A DNA stretch of 64,000 nt from Mycobacterium sp. (GTDB lineage Bacteria; Actinomycetota; Actinomycetes; Mycobacteriales; Mycobacteriaceae): assembly GCA_025965975.1 (NCBI GenBank), contig JAOPVX010000086.1, forward strand, positions 1-64,000, written 5' to 3'. The position numbers were made by a program, and so were the translations under genes. Below the pieces are notes generated by a model. It saw nothing but the letters and a program-made list of their open reading frames with translations. It did not search any database and was not told where the DNA came from. This document shows positions 57,073 through 64,000 of this stretch, piece by piece; within the stretch, counting starts at the first letter, position 1, and every line of letters begins with the position of its first letter.

Positions 57073-57714
57073 TTAACGCCGGACCTGCACGGGACGGCGA
57101 CGCAGTGGGCGGGTCTGCTTACGGCGATCTTCGTGGGTCTGCAAGATCAGCTCGATGACGCCGTCGAGGTGACTACCCACGGTGTCGTAGCTCAACGTCC
57201 CCGTTCCCGCTCGCACCAGGGCACCGTAGAACACGTATTCCACCGTGGCCAGCACGTTGATCGGCACTCCAGGGCCTAATGCGGCGCTAAGCCGACGGCG
57301 AACTTCGGTGCCGATCTGTTCCCGCAGTGGTAGGAGCTCCTCCTCGTCACCCATCAGCGCTGTGGTGGTGGCGGCCGCGACTTCGGGCTCGTAGGCGCCA
57401 AGCATCGCCAGTGCGTGGATCTCCTGGGTGACCCGCTCGTGCGTGGTCTGGTTCACGTCGACAAAGAGGGGCACGGTATGGACGAGCCGCAGATACACCT
57501 CGGCGATCAGGCCGTTCTTGGATTTGAAGTAGTTGTACGCGGTCGCCGGCGACACTTCGGCACGGGCGGCGATCGCTCGCACGGTCAGCTCGGAGTATTT
57601 CGTTTCACGCAGCAGCTCGACGGCCGCATCGAGCACCCGATGATAGGTGCCCTCTTGGCGTGGCTTTCTACCGCTGTCCTCCTCGGCGACCTTGGCTAGT
57701 TTGCGATTGGACAT
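57073..57714 (-). CDS. Second TetR-family regulator
   Basis: A 213-residue repressor. HTH at about 42-68: TVRAIAARAEVSPATAYNYFKSKNGL. It starts with a basic N-terminal arm (SNRKLAKVAEEDSGRKPRQ) and ends with an Arg-rich tail. It is followed by the CYP51-side TetR gene and preceded by a hypothetical gene. It resembles KstR-like steroid regulators only in general form; ligand unknown. Confidence 0.88.
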   Translation of the reverse strand: MSNRKLAKVAEEDSGRKPRQEGTYHRVLDAAVELLRETKYSELTVRAIAARAEVSPATAYNYFKSKNGLIAEVYLRLVHTVPLFVDVNQTTHERVTQEIHALAMLGAYEPEVAAATTTALMGDEEELLPLREQIGTEVRRRLSAALGPGVPINVLATVEYVFYGALVRAGTGTLSYDTVGSHLDGVIELILQTHEDRRKQTRPLRRRPVQVRR

Positions 57715-57732
57715 TCGTCTAGCGTAGTGGGA

Positions 57733-58290
57733 TCAGCCGACCTGAATCAGGTCGGAATCCAGCGGTTGGTACCCACTGCGATACAGCCTTTCGGTGTGGC
57801 CGAACTCCAGATCGTCGAGCCCCGCTGCGGCCATAGCGTGGCCCTTGAACATCCGCGCGGCGGCACTCAGCCGGTACTCCGTTGAGTCGACCTGTCCCCC
57901 GACGTTGGCGGGCCGACTGTCACCCCAGAGTGCAACTTCGGTGAGACCGGATCGCACTGCCTCGAGCACTTCGGATTGAATGCTTTCGTCGATCGCGAGC
58001 AGATCCGCGGCGACCGCGAGTCCTGCCGCGCGCTCCGGTCCCCGCAGAAAGCACGCAAGCCCACTGCGAAGATCGACGGTCGTTGCCCCAAGGATGCGTA
58101 GCGCGTGTGCGTCGTTCTGCCCGGACAACAGAATATTGACTTCCCAGCCCGCCATACGTCGGTCGAACAACCATCCCCCTGCCGACTGAACGACGTCCGC
58201 CACACTGGCAGCAATGACGTTCAGCTGATATCGGAACGGCCTGCTCGTTTCGGCGTGCGAGCGACGGCGCGGGCATGATTGAGTAGCCAT
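57733..58290 (-). CDS. Hypothetical mycobacterial protein
   Basis: A 185-residue protein not recognised. Start ATG at 58290 with GGGGGA 6 nt upstream; an upstream extension to 58350 is less likely. It has no signal peptide and no clear membrane segment. RYQLNVIAASVADVVQSAGGW and RMAGWEVNILLSGQNDAHALRIL look like an alpha/beta fold. It lies 18 bp upstream of the second TetR gene, probably one transcript. Confidence 0.6.
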   Translation of the reverse strand: MATQSCPRRRSHAETSRPFRYQLNVIAASVADVVQSAGGWLFDRRMAGWEVNILLSGQNDAHALRILGATTVDLRSGLACFLRGPERAAGLAVAADLLAIDESIQSEVLEAVRSGLTEVALWGDSRPANVGGQVDSTEYRLSAAARMFKGHAMAAAGLDDLEFGHTERLYRSGYQPLDSDLIQVG

Positions 58291-58406
58291 GAGTAGTCCC
58301 CCATTCGATTCTGTTGGCAACGGTTTCAACAGCATTGGCCGGTGCGGCATACCGCATTACTTGGCGACGGTATCCGCGCGCACAATTTAGACACTTGTCC
58401 ACCTTA

Positions 58407-58424
58407 AGTCGGTTGGCGCCGACT
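58407..58424. promoter_or_regulatory. Inverted repeat AGTCGG-N6-CCGACT with outer ACTTGT/ACAAGT arms
   Basis: Perfect inner arms in the 263-bp AT-rich gap between the LuxC-like stop and the hypothetical gene. The outer pair (58393-58398 and 58427-58432) also matches. It could be a terminator for the lux-like operon or an operator for the hypothetical-tetR transcript. Nothing else was seen in this gap. Confidence 0.4.
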
Positions 58425-58553
58425 GCACAAGTAATTGACGAAAACACTATTGTGCCTAGTGATATCGCTTTGCGTGGCCGAACAGCGAAGCACCTCTTGG
58501 CCCAGTCAACCTGGTACCGTTATTTCAAATATGGACAGGTGTCTACTGAAGAG

Positions 58554-60032
58554 TCAGCCGGCTAGACCTGCGGGAGCCGCGCCTAGTCGCCACAGCGGTA
58601 TCACCACCGCAGGGTCACACTCTTCGTCGACGATCCACTTGCACATGCGGCGAATCGGTTCGATGGCGTCCTGTGGCATCGCGATTGCGACGTTGCATGC
58701 GTAGCCGAGGGTGGTGAGTCGTTGGGCACCGAACAACGGAAGCTGATCGCGGAGTCGGCGTTTCAGGCTTTCGGGGTAGATGCCGATGGTCTGGGTGTAG
58801 GCGTTGACCGCGGCAGTGACCTTGTCGAGGGTATCGACGGGCACGATATTGGCGACGCGACCGGACAACATCGCCGAATAGTCCACTGCGGAATCGAACT
58901 GGGACACGACGATCGCGCCCTCGCGGTGTTCGCCGCCGATCACGCGATACCAGTCATCGGCCATGCGTGAGGCTTCGAGGTGCTCGAACAGCTCACGACT
59001 GGGATGGAGCGGGGGCGTGCTGATGAACTCCGGCAGGGCGATCAGCGCCTGGTAGATCATTTCGCCAAGGCGGTTGGCGTTGGCGATGCCTGCGGCGTCG
59101 GTGCCGCTCATCACGTAGATCACCCGGGCGTTGGCGCATCCCTCCTGATTAGCGACACCGATGTCGACTGCCGCGCGGCCCGCGACGTCGCGCATGGTGG
59201 CCTCGTCCTCGAACGCCTCGGCCCCGATGATGGTCGCGCTTCGCTTGGGGTCGAGGGCGATCAGCTCCAGTCCCGGTTGGATGTAGCGGGTGACATGCTT
59301 GACCGACGCCAGGCCTCCCCACGCGACGATCTTCTCGATGTGTTGCGGCTGATACAAGTTCTCCTCGACGCTGAGATCACCGCCCTTCCAGTAGCCGACG
59401 GCAAGATGTTTGGTGATGGGGTGATCAGGGGCGACGTCGGCCAGGGTTCGTGCGATGGCCATCGCGGTCAGCGGGTCGTTCGAGGGCGCCTTGATGATGG
59501 TGTCGCACCTGGCGATGACCGACCGCAGAATGGTGACCGCCGAGACGAGCCCACCGTTTCCGGCCGGAATGTGCAGCACCCGTGAGCCGAAGGCCCGCAC
59601 CCGCAGCTCACGACCGTCGGCCAGGCGCTGTGGAACCCACCCGTTCAGATAGTCGAGACCGACCTGACTATCGGCGACCTCGAGCACGTTGGCCCTCGCG
59701 AACAGCGGCTGGAGAATCTGGTAGCTGTTCTTCAGCATTGCCGCCGGCAGTGGATTGGCCAGCAGCGCAGCTTCATACGCCTCCTGCAGGTGGGTGTTCG
59801 TCTCGAACACCAGCGCGTCGCCCACTGCCTGCAGCACGTCGAGGATCTCGTCGAAGCTGATGTCGTAGAGGTCCGACATCTGCATCGGGCTTGCAAGCGG
59901 CAGGCGCTCGACGTACTTACTCATGTCGGGAGCCTGAAACTGCGACCCGCCCGCACGGGTCCCGAAGGACACCAGATCATCGGTGATGACCTCGCCGCGC
60001 AGGAACAGCGGAACGGTGAATGCCGCGCTCAT
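58554..60032 (-). CDS. LuxC-like acyl-CoA reductase
   Basis: A 492-residue aldehyde-dehydrogenase-fold enzyme that reduces an acyl-CoA or acyl-enzyme to aldehyde with NADPH. It matches the LuxC family (PF05893): SRVLHIPAGNGG, IIKAPSNDPLTA and WGGLASVKHVTRYI are cofactor/substrate motifs, and the catalytic Cys is in NQEGCANAR near residue 297. The start overlaps the LuxE-like stop by 4 nt (ATGA). In luminous bacteria LuxC and LuxE form the fatty-acid reductase; here they probably make an aldehyde for lipid or steroid metabolism. Confidence 0.9.
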   Translation of the reverse strand: MSAAFTVPLFLRGEVITDDLVSFGTRAGGSQFQAPDMSKYVERLPLASPMQMSDLYDISFDEILDVLQAVGDALVFETNTHLQEAYEAALLANPLPAAMLKNSYQILQPLFARANVLEVADSQVGLDYLNGWVPQRLADGRELRVRAFGSRVLHIPAGNGGLVSAVTILRSVIARCDTIIKAPSNDPLTAMAIARTLADVAPDHPITKHLAVGYWKGGDLSVEENLYQPQHIEKIVAWGGLASVKHVTRYIQPGLELIALDPKRSATIIGAEAFEDEATMRDVAGRAAVDIGVANQEGCANARVIYVMSGTDAAGIANANRLGEMIYQALIALPEFISTPPLHPSRELFEHLEASRMADDWYRVIGGEHREGAIVVSQFDSAVDYSAMLSGRVANIVPVDTLDKVTAAVNAYTQTIGIYPESLKRRLRDQLPLFGAQRLTTLGYACNVAIAMPQDAIEPIRRMCKWIVDEECDPAVVIPLWRLGAAPAGLAG

Positions 60033-61465
60033 GATTCGAACTCCTTCATGAAGTTGACGGCCTCGTTGTGGACTTCGTGCGTCGCCGCGCAGGTGATGCG
60101 ATCGTCCTCGACACCTTGTTTCTCGCTGTAGCGGATGATGTCGTGCTCGAACGCGACGCTGGTCTGGCCACAGGGGCAGACCAGATCCCAGTCGATGGTC
60201 ACCTCGTCACCGGAGATGACCCCGCCCCAGTGGGCTTTGAGCAGGACGTCGTAGACCGCGGCACGGCCGGTCTGTCTGCCCTTGCGAGGGAGCGGCTGGC
60301 TGGTTTCCGGGTCAAGCACGAACGGGATGACCCAAGGTTGTACGTGGTAGCGGCCCTCGGTGCAGGCGAAGTGGAAGGCGCTCTGTTCGGAGAAACCGTA
60401 GCCCTCCTGGATCCGGTCGACGCCGAGGAACTCGCGGATGATGTCCATGTAACCGTCGGGCAGGACGAATCCCTTCGCGCCGCCACCGGTGAGTATCACC
60501 GAGTCCTCGGCGAACACGCCCTTGATGCCGCGCTCAAGGCCCGCCTTCGCGACGTCGTACATCAGGTTGTAGGTGCCGATCATGAAAACTCTTTTGCCGC
60601 GCAGCTTTTCGGAGATCTCGGTGAAGAACACGTCGAGTTCTTCTGGCTGTCGCATCTGCATGGCGATGAACTCGTCCTTGCGGGCCGCCAGCGCGGGGTC
60701 GATGACCAGGCGGTCCAGTTCACCCCGGGATGCGGCCGCGCGCATTTTGGACGCAAGGAACATCAGATCGGTGTCGATCGAGTCGGAGTAAAGAGCGTGA
60801 AACTTACTCTCGTCGCCGCCCGTGAAACCGCCCTTGATCATGTTCGCGATGCGCAGGTGGCCCAACTTGCCGCTGGCATAGTTGGGCCAGATCACCTCGA
60901 CCGCCGGGTTGAGCTGCTCCGCGGTGGGTTCGACGCCGAAGGTTTGGAACAGACAGATCTTCCAGAGCACCATGCCCTCGCGCGCACCGTGCTTGTCCTT
61001 GGGGAGGATTGACAGCGTGCCGGTGGTGCCGCTGGACGTGATCACTTCCAATGGCGTCTGCTCGTCGAGCCGGTCGATCCATTCATCGATGCCGTTGCAA
61101 CCCCGGGTATCGACGCCGGACAAGTCGTGGCTGGTGAGTTTGTCCAGCCACTTGGTCATCAGGTCGAAGCGTTTGTTGTCGATCAGCGCTGCCGGGTAGG
61201 ACTTGAACGCGGTGTGCGAGAAGAACAGCGGGACAACGTCGTTGAGATCGTTTACTTCGGTGATACCGAGCCGGTCAGCGAGCTTGCGCAACATCTCGAT
61301 GCTGTCGCGGTGCTGCTGAAACCGGATACTCATCGCCTTTCGCTGGAGTGCTTCCAACTCAGTGCGAGGGATGCTGTGCATCTGGGTCAGTGACTCCCCG
61401 AAGAACCCGATGGGGTCGTCCATGAAGTCCTTCACCGAGGGTGCTGACTGCTCTGTCAGGCTCAT
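60029..61465 (-). CDS. LuxE-like acyl-protein synthetase
   Basis: A 478-residue adenylate-forming protein related to LuxE. The ATP motif TSSGTTGTLSILPKD lies near residue 140, and GGGAKGFVLPDGY and GYGFSEQSAFHFAC near residues 300-340. CPCGQTS with paired cysteines near the end recalls the LuxE tail. It would activate a carboxylic acid and hand the acyl group to the LuxC-like partner. Start ATG at 61465. Longer than Vibrio LuxE (~370), as usual for the actinobacterial form. Confidence 0.85.
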   Translation of the reverse strand: MSLTEQSAPSVKDFMDDPIGFFGESLTQMHSIPRTELEALQRKAMSIRFQQHRDSIEMLRKLADRLGITEVNDLNDVVPLFFSHTAFKSYPAALIDNKRFDLMTKWLDKLTSHDLSGVDTRGCNGIDEWIDRLDEQTPLEVITSSGTTGTLSILPKDKHGAREGMVLWKICLFQTFGVEPTAEQLNPAVEVIWPNYASGKLGHLRIANMIKGGFTGGDESKFHALYSDSIDTDLMFLASKMRAAASRGELDRLVIDPALAARKDEFIAMQMRQPEELDVFFTEISEKLRGKRVFMIGTYNLMYDVAKAGLERGIKGVFAEDSVILTGGGAKGFVLPDGYMDIIREFLGVDRIQEGYGFSEQSAFHFACTEGRYHVQPWVIPFVLDPETSQPLPRKGRQTGRAAVYDVLLKAHWGGVISGDEVTIDWDLVCPCGQTSVAFEHDIIRYSEKQGVEDDRITCAATHEVHNEAVNFMKEFES

Positions 61466-61569
61466 CTGCGCTCCAATGCTCTGCCGGGGTCGGGTCGCAG
61501 CTTGCCGCGCCCCACCACTACACGTTACGAGTAAATGCAGATCACCGCAAGAGTGCAGTCGCATGCATT

Positions 61570-62424
61570 CTATGGCGTGAGTGGGGGATCACCGCGTTCG
61601 TCGAGACGGACACGCAGCAGCGACTCGGCGTGCGCCGCAGTGACGAACAGCTCGTCGGCGGGTCCGCCGCCGATACAGATGTTGGTTGGCAGCGAACCCG
61701 CGGGCAGCGTGATGCAGGCGGTGCGCTCACCGGCATCGTTGATGACGTCGATGCGGTCGGCCGCGGTCAATGCCACCCAGGTCTCCCCCCGCGCGCTGAT
61801 CGCCATCCCATCCGGCCAGCCGTTGTCGAAGGTGTGCACCAGACGCGGTTGGCGCCACGAGGCGGCATCGGCAGGTGCCACCTGGTAGGCCAGCAACTCG
61901 GCTGCAAGGGTGGCGGTGACCAGCAGCGTGCGTCCATCGCGGGTGAAACCCAGCCCGTTGATGAAAATTGGTCCACTCGCCACGATCAGCTCGGTGTGGC
62001 CGGCGCTGACCTCGACTGCCCACACTTGTCCGGGTAAACCATCCCCTGGCGTCATGGGATCTATCTCGCAGCGGGTGTCGGTGACCCACAGTCGCCCGTC
62101 CGGCCCGAACGTCAAGTCGTTGGGCGCGCCAAGGCCCGTCACCAGATACTCCACCCGCCCGTCGGTGATCACCTGCACGCCAGGTTGCGCGGGCCCGCTG
62201 GCGCCGAACGCTCCCCCGTTCTGTGCCACAAAGAGCGTGCCGTTGGCGCCGCGCGCCAAACCGTTGGGTCCGCCTCCGGTCTCGATACGCTCGGTTGCTC
62301 CACCGGACGGGTCGACGATGTAGATGCAGCCGTGGCTGATGGAGGTCAACGCGATGCGGTGATCGTCAAGCCAGACTGGCCCTTCGGTGAAGCCGAGTCC
62401 TTCGGCGAGGAGGGCGATTTGCAT
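61570..62424 (-). CDS. SMP-30/gluconolactonase-family hydrolase
   Basis: A 284-residue six-bladed beta-propeller lactonase. The metal ligands are Glu in FTEGPVW near residue 14, Asn in INGLGFTRDG near residue 155, and Asp in NGWPDGMAISARG near residue 200. It probably opens a lactone such as one made by Baeyer-Villiger-type oxidation. It lies 104 bp upstream of the LuxE-like gene and 101 bp downstream of a luciferase-like enzyme, all on one strand. Confidence 0.9.
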   Translation of the reverse strand: MQIALLAEGLGFTEGPVWLDDHRIALTSISHGCIYIVDPSGGATERIETGGGPNGLARGANGTLFVAQNGGAFGASGPAQPGVQVITDGRVEYLVTGLGAPNDLTFGPDGRLWVTDTRCEIDPMTPGDGLPGQVWAVEVSAGHTELIVASGPIFINGLGFTRDGRTLLVTATLAAELLAYQVAPADAASWRQPRLVHTFDNGWPDGMAISARGETWVALTAADRIDVINDAGERTACITLPAGSLPTNICIGGGPADELFVTAAHAESLLRVRLDERGDPPLTP

Positions 62425-62525
62425 TCCACAGTCCTTTCGGGTGCCCGATCATCCGTGGCTTATGTGACCGGCCGTGGGTTCGGCAGCGACGCCGTCGCGT
62501 ACCGCGACTGTCAGGTCCGGCGACA

Positions 62526-63593
62526 TCAGCGCGCCGAGATGCCGCGCAGGGCAGTGATCAGATCGGCGATGTCCTCACTCCTCGGCGGGTAACCCGGGAA
62601 GTAGCAACACACTTCGTCAGCCACCGCCCCGAACCGCCGAGCGATCTCGGAGGCGCATTGTTCGGGGGTTCCGACGATCCCCATGGTGCGAACCATCGGA
62701 TCGGTGATCAGAGCGCGCATGTCGCCGAACGCTCCCCTCTTGGAGAGTTCGTTGAGCTTGGGCTGCAGATCCGCCCACCCTTCGACCTCCAGCACCGGCA
62801 CATAGGCGGGCGTGGATCCGTAGAAGGCGATCAACGATGCGACCGCGTCGATCGCGACTGCCAGTTCGGCCTCGGTGCGGCCGACAGCGACCATGGCCTG
62901 CGCGTTGACCCGTAGATCGCCGGGAGCTCGACCCGCGCGCCGTAGTCCCTCGGTGATCGCCGGGACGGTGCGCTCACTCATGTGCCTGGCGCTGTTGAAC
63001 GGCATGACCAACAACCCGTCGGCCACCTCGGCGGCTTTGCGGGTCATCACCGGCCCCAACGCTCCCACGAATATCGGGGGCGGGCCGAATGGATTGGGAC
63101 CAGGGTTGAAGTTCGGCGGCATCAATGTGTGGGTGAAAAACTCGCCGCGGAACTCCAGACGCGAATTGCCCTCCCACGCATCGAAAATGGCTTTGATTGC
63201 GGCGACCGTCTCGGCCATCCGCGCTGCAGGCCTGCCCCACTGGCCGCTGTAGCGCTTCTCGATGTGCGCCCTGACCTGTGAACCCAGCCCCAACCGAAAC
63301 CGCCCGCGGCTATATATCTGGAGATCGTAGGCCGCGTGCGCCAGATGAAGTGGGCTGCGCGGCCCCGCGATGGCCACATTGGTCATCAAGTCGAGGTCGG
63401 TTTCGCCGGCGGCGACCAGCAACGGGAAGAACACGTCGTGCTGTCCTTCAAACGTGAAGACACCGTCAGCGCCCAGCGCCGCGAGGACGCGTGCGTGGCT
63501 CGACACCTTGCGCGGCGAACCCTCGAGCTGCAGATGGACTTTCAGACTGGGTCCTCCGTCGAAAACAGTTTCCTTCACCGGCGCAGATGCCAC
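62526..63593 (-). CDS. Luciferase-like (probably F420-dependent) oxidoreductase
   Basis: A 355-residue LLM-fold enzyme, of the mycobacterial TIGR03617-like group, unlike the NtaA-type enzymes at 20-36 kb. ALGADGVFTFEGQHDVFFP, TNVAIAGPRSPLHLAHAAYD and YSRGRFRLGLGSQ are typical; GIVGTPEQCASEIARRFG is the C-terminal motif. Coenzyme F420 is the likely cofactor from family membership only. Start GTG at 63593. Divergent from the acyl-CoA synthetase gene over 86 bp. Confidence 0.85.
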   Translation of the reverse strand: MASAPVKETVFDGGPSLKVHLQLEGSPRKVSSHARVLAALGADGVFTFEGQHDVFFPLLVAAGETDLDLMTNVAIAGPRSPLHLAHAAYDLQIYSRGRFRLGLGSQVRAHIEKRYSGQWGRPAARMAETVAAIKAIFDAWEGNSRLEFRGEFFTHTLMPPNFNPGPNPFGPPPIFVGALGPVMTRKAAEVADGLLVMPFNSARHMSERTVPAITEGLRRAGRAPGDLRVNAQAMVAVGRTEAELAVAIDAVASLIAFYGSTPAYVPVLEVEGWADLQPKLNELSKRGAFGDMRALITDPMVRTMGIVGTPEQCASEIARRFGAVADEVCCYFPGYPPRSEDIADLITALRGISAR

Positions 63594-63640
63594 GACGCGA
63601 CGCAGCTCGACCGCTGCCTTGTGACCATAGGCACATCCTG

Positions 63641-63663
63641 GTAGAAAAACAATGTGGTTTTAC
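63641..63663. promoter_or_regulatory. Operator-like site 2, shared with 56995-57017
   Basis: A 23-bp sequence with 8 of 11 mirrored pairs, starting GTAGAAAA and ending TTTTAC, 16 bp before the synthetase start and 48 bp from the divergent monooxygenase start. Likely a TetR-type site controlling both directions. Confidence 0.5.
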
Positions 63664-63679
63664 GAAAGATGCTCGGCGG

Positions 63680-64000
63680 GTGACGACCGACATCGGCACC
63701 GTCGATGCTACGGTCGGCCGCCTAACCGCTCCCGGCCAACCTCTGGAAGTGGGCGAACGTGAGTTCGCAGGCGCCACTCACAAGGTGTTTGTGCACGCCG
63801 CCGCGACCGCCGTCGACGTCATTCAGTCGCTGCGCGAGCACGGCGACGCCGAATTGCTGGTGTTCAACGACCGTCGCTGGACCTACGAGCAATTCTTCGC
63901 CGACGTCGACGCGCTTTCGGCGACCCTGCAGCTCGATTTCGGCGTCACACCCGGCGATCGGCTGGCCATCGCGATGCGCAATTGCGCGGACTGGCTCATC
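63680..64000 (+). CDS. Acyl-CoA synthetase, N-terminal part (runs out of the window)
   Basis: GTG at 63680 opens 107 codons with no stop before the window ends. HAAATAVDVIQSLREHG, ELLVFNDRRWTYEQFFADVD and GVTPGDRLAIAMRNCADW are the N-terminal pattern of class I fatty-acyl-CoA synthetases (FadD type). The ATP motif would lie further on. Probably part of the lipid/steroid region starting at CYP51. Confidence 0.85.
   Translation, partial: MTTDIGTVDATVGRLTAPGQPLEVGEREFAGATHKVFVHAAATAVDVIQSLREHGDAELLVFNDRRWTYEQFFADVDALSATLQLDFGVTPGDRLAIAMRNCADWLI

Noticed and set aside
58554..63593. A true bioluminescence operon
   Set aside because: LuxC-like and LuxE-like proteins are present, but the luciferase-fold enzyme belongs to another group and no LuxA/LuxB pair is seen.

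Overview
The window is high-GC actinobacterial chromosome, almost certainly from an environmental Mycobacterium (Mycolicibacterium). The evidence is the order of pth, a pks16-type synthetase, ispE, ksgA, rpfB, tatD, metG, pabB, rsmI, pmt, arcA, an AlkB-like gene and the cAMP-dependent acetyltransferase pat. This is the M. tuberculosis Rv0998-Rv1014 neighbourhood, read in reverse and split by several insertions. Lipoprotein families, a PE-PPE pseudogene and a CYP51 very close to the M. tuberculosis enzyme agree. No tRNA, rRNA, IS element or CRISPR array was recognised.

Layout. 0-9.4 kb: end of pth, a secreted cutinase, a 4Fe-4S protein, a small membrane-protein pair, a translationally coupled FMO-VOC-SDR operon, a DrrAB-type ABC exporter and the pks16-like synthetase. 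9.7-17.9 kb: core block ispE, ksgA, rpfB, tatD and metG, with a soluble Ser/Thr kinase and an amino-acid permease lodged between ispE and ksgA. 17.9-19.8 kb: SnoaL/DUF1772/NIPSNAP operon with a divergent TetR gene and two matching palindromes.

19.9-36.4 kb is the main accessory island. It has four NtaA/EmoA/DszA-type FMN-dependent monooxygenases, a complete peptide-type ABC importer (SBP, two permeases, fused double ATPase), an NAD(P)H:FMN reductase, an HpaC-type flavin reductase, a degenerate RibBA paralogue, two MFS transporters and a GntR regulator. It looks like an uptake-and-oxidation system for an unidentified small substrate. Its parts match the EDTA/NTA degradation clusters (emoAB-eppABCD), but a sulfur-scavenging role is equally possible.

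36.4-46.4 kb: an FAD oxidoreductase coupled to an ECF41/SigJ-type sigma factor, pabB, an alpha/beta hydrolase, rsmI, pmt, an AbiEi-like protein, arcA, soxR and an AlkB-like dioxygenase. 46.4-53.7 kb: lipoproteins, a badly eroded PE-PPE pseudogene, a frame-damaged Spo0M-like gene, an AroE-like gene and pat. 53.7-64 kb: lipid/steroid-type genes, namely CYP51 with a DapB-like dehydrogenase, two TetR regulators, a LuxE-LuxC acyl reductase pair, an SMP-30 lactonase, a luciferase-like monooxygenase and the start of an acyl-CoA synthetase.

Most start codons were chosen by ribosome-binding site, operon overlap or resemblance to known proteins. All functional statements rest on motif recognition and recalled homologues; no database search was run.
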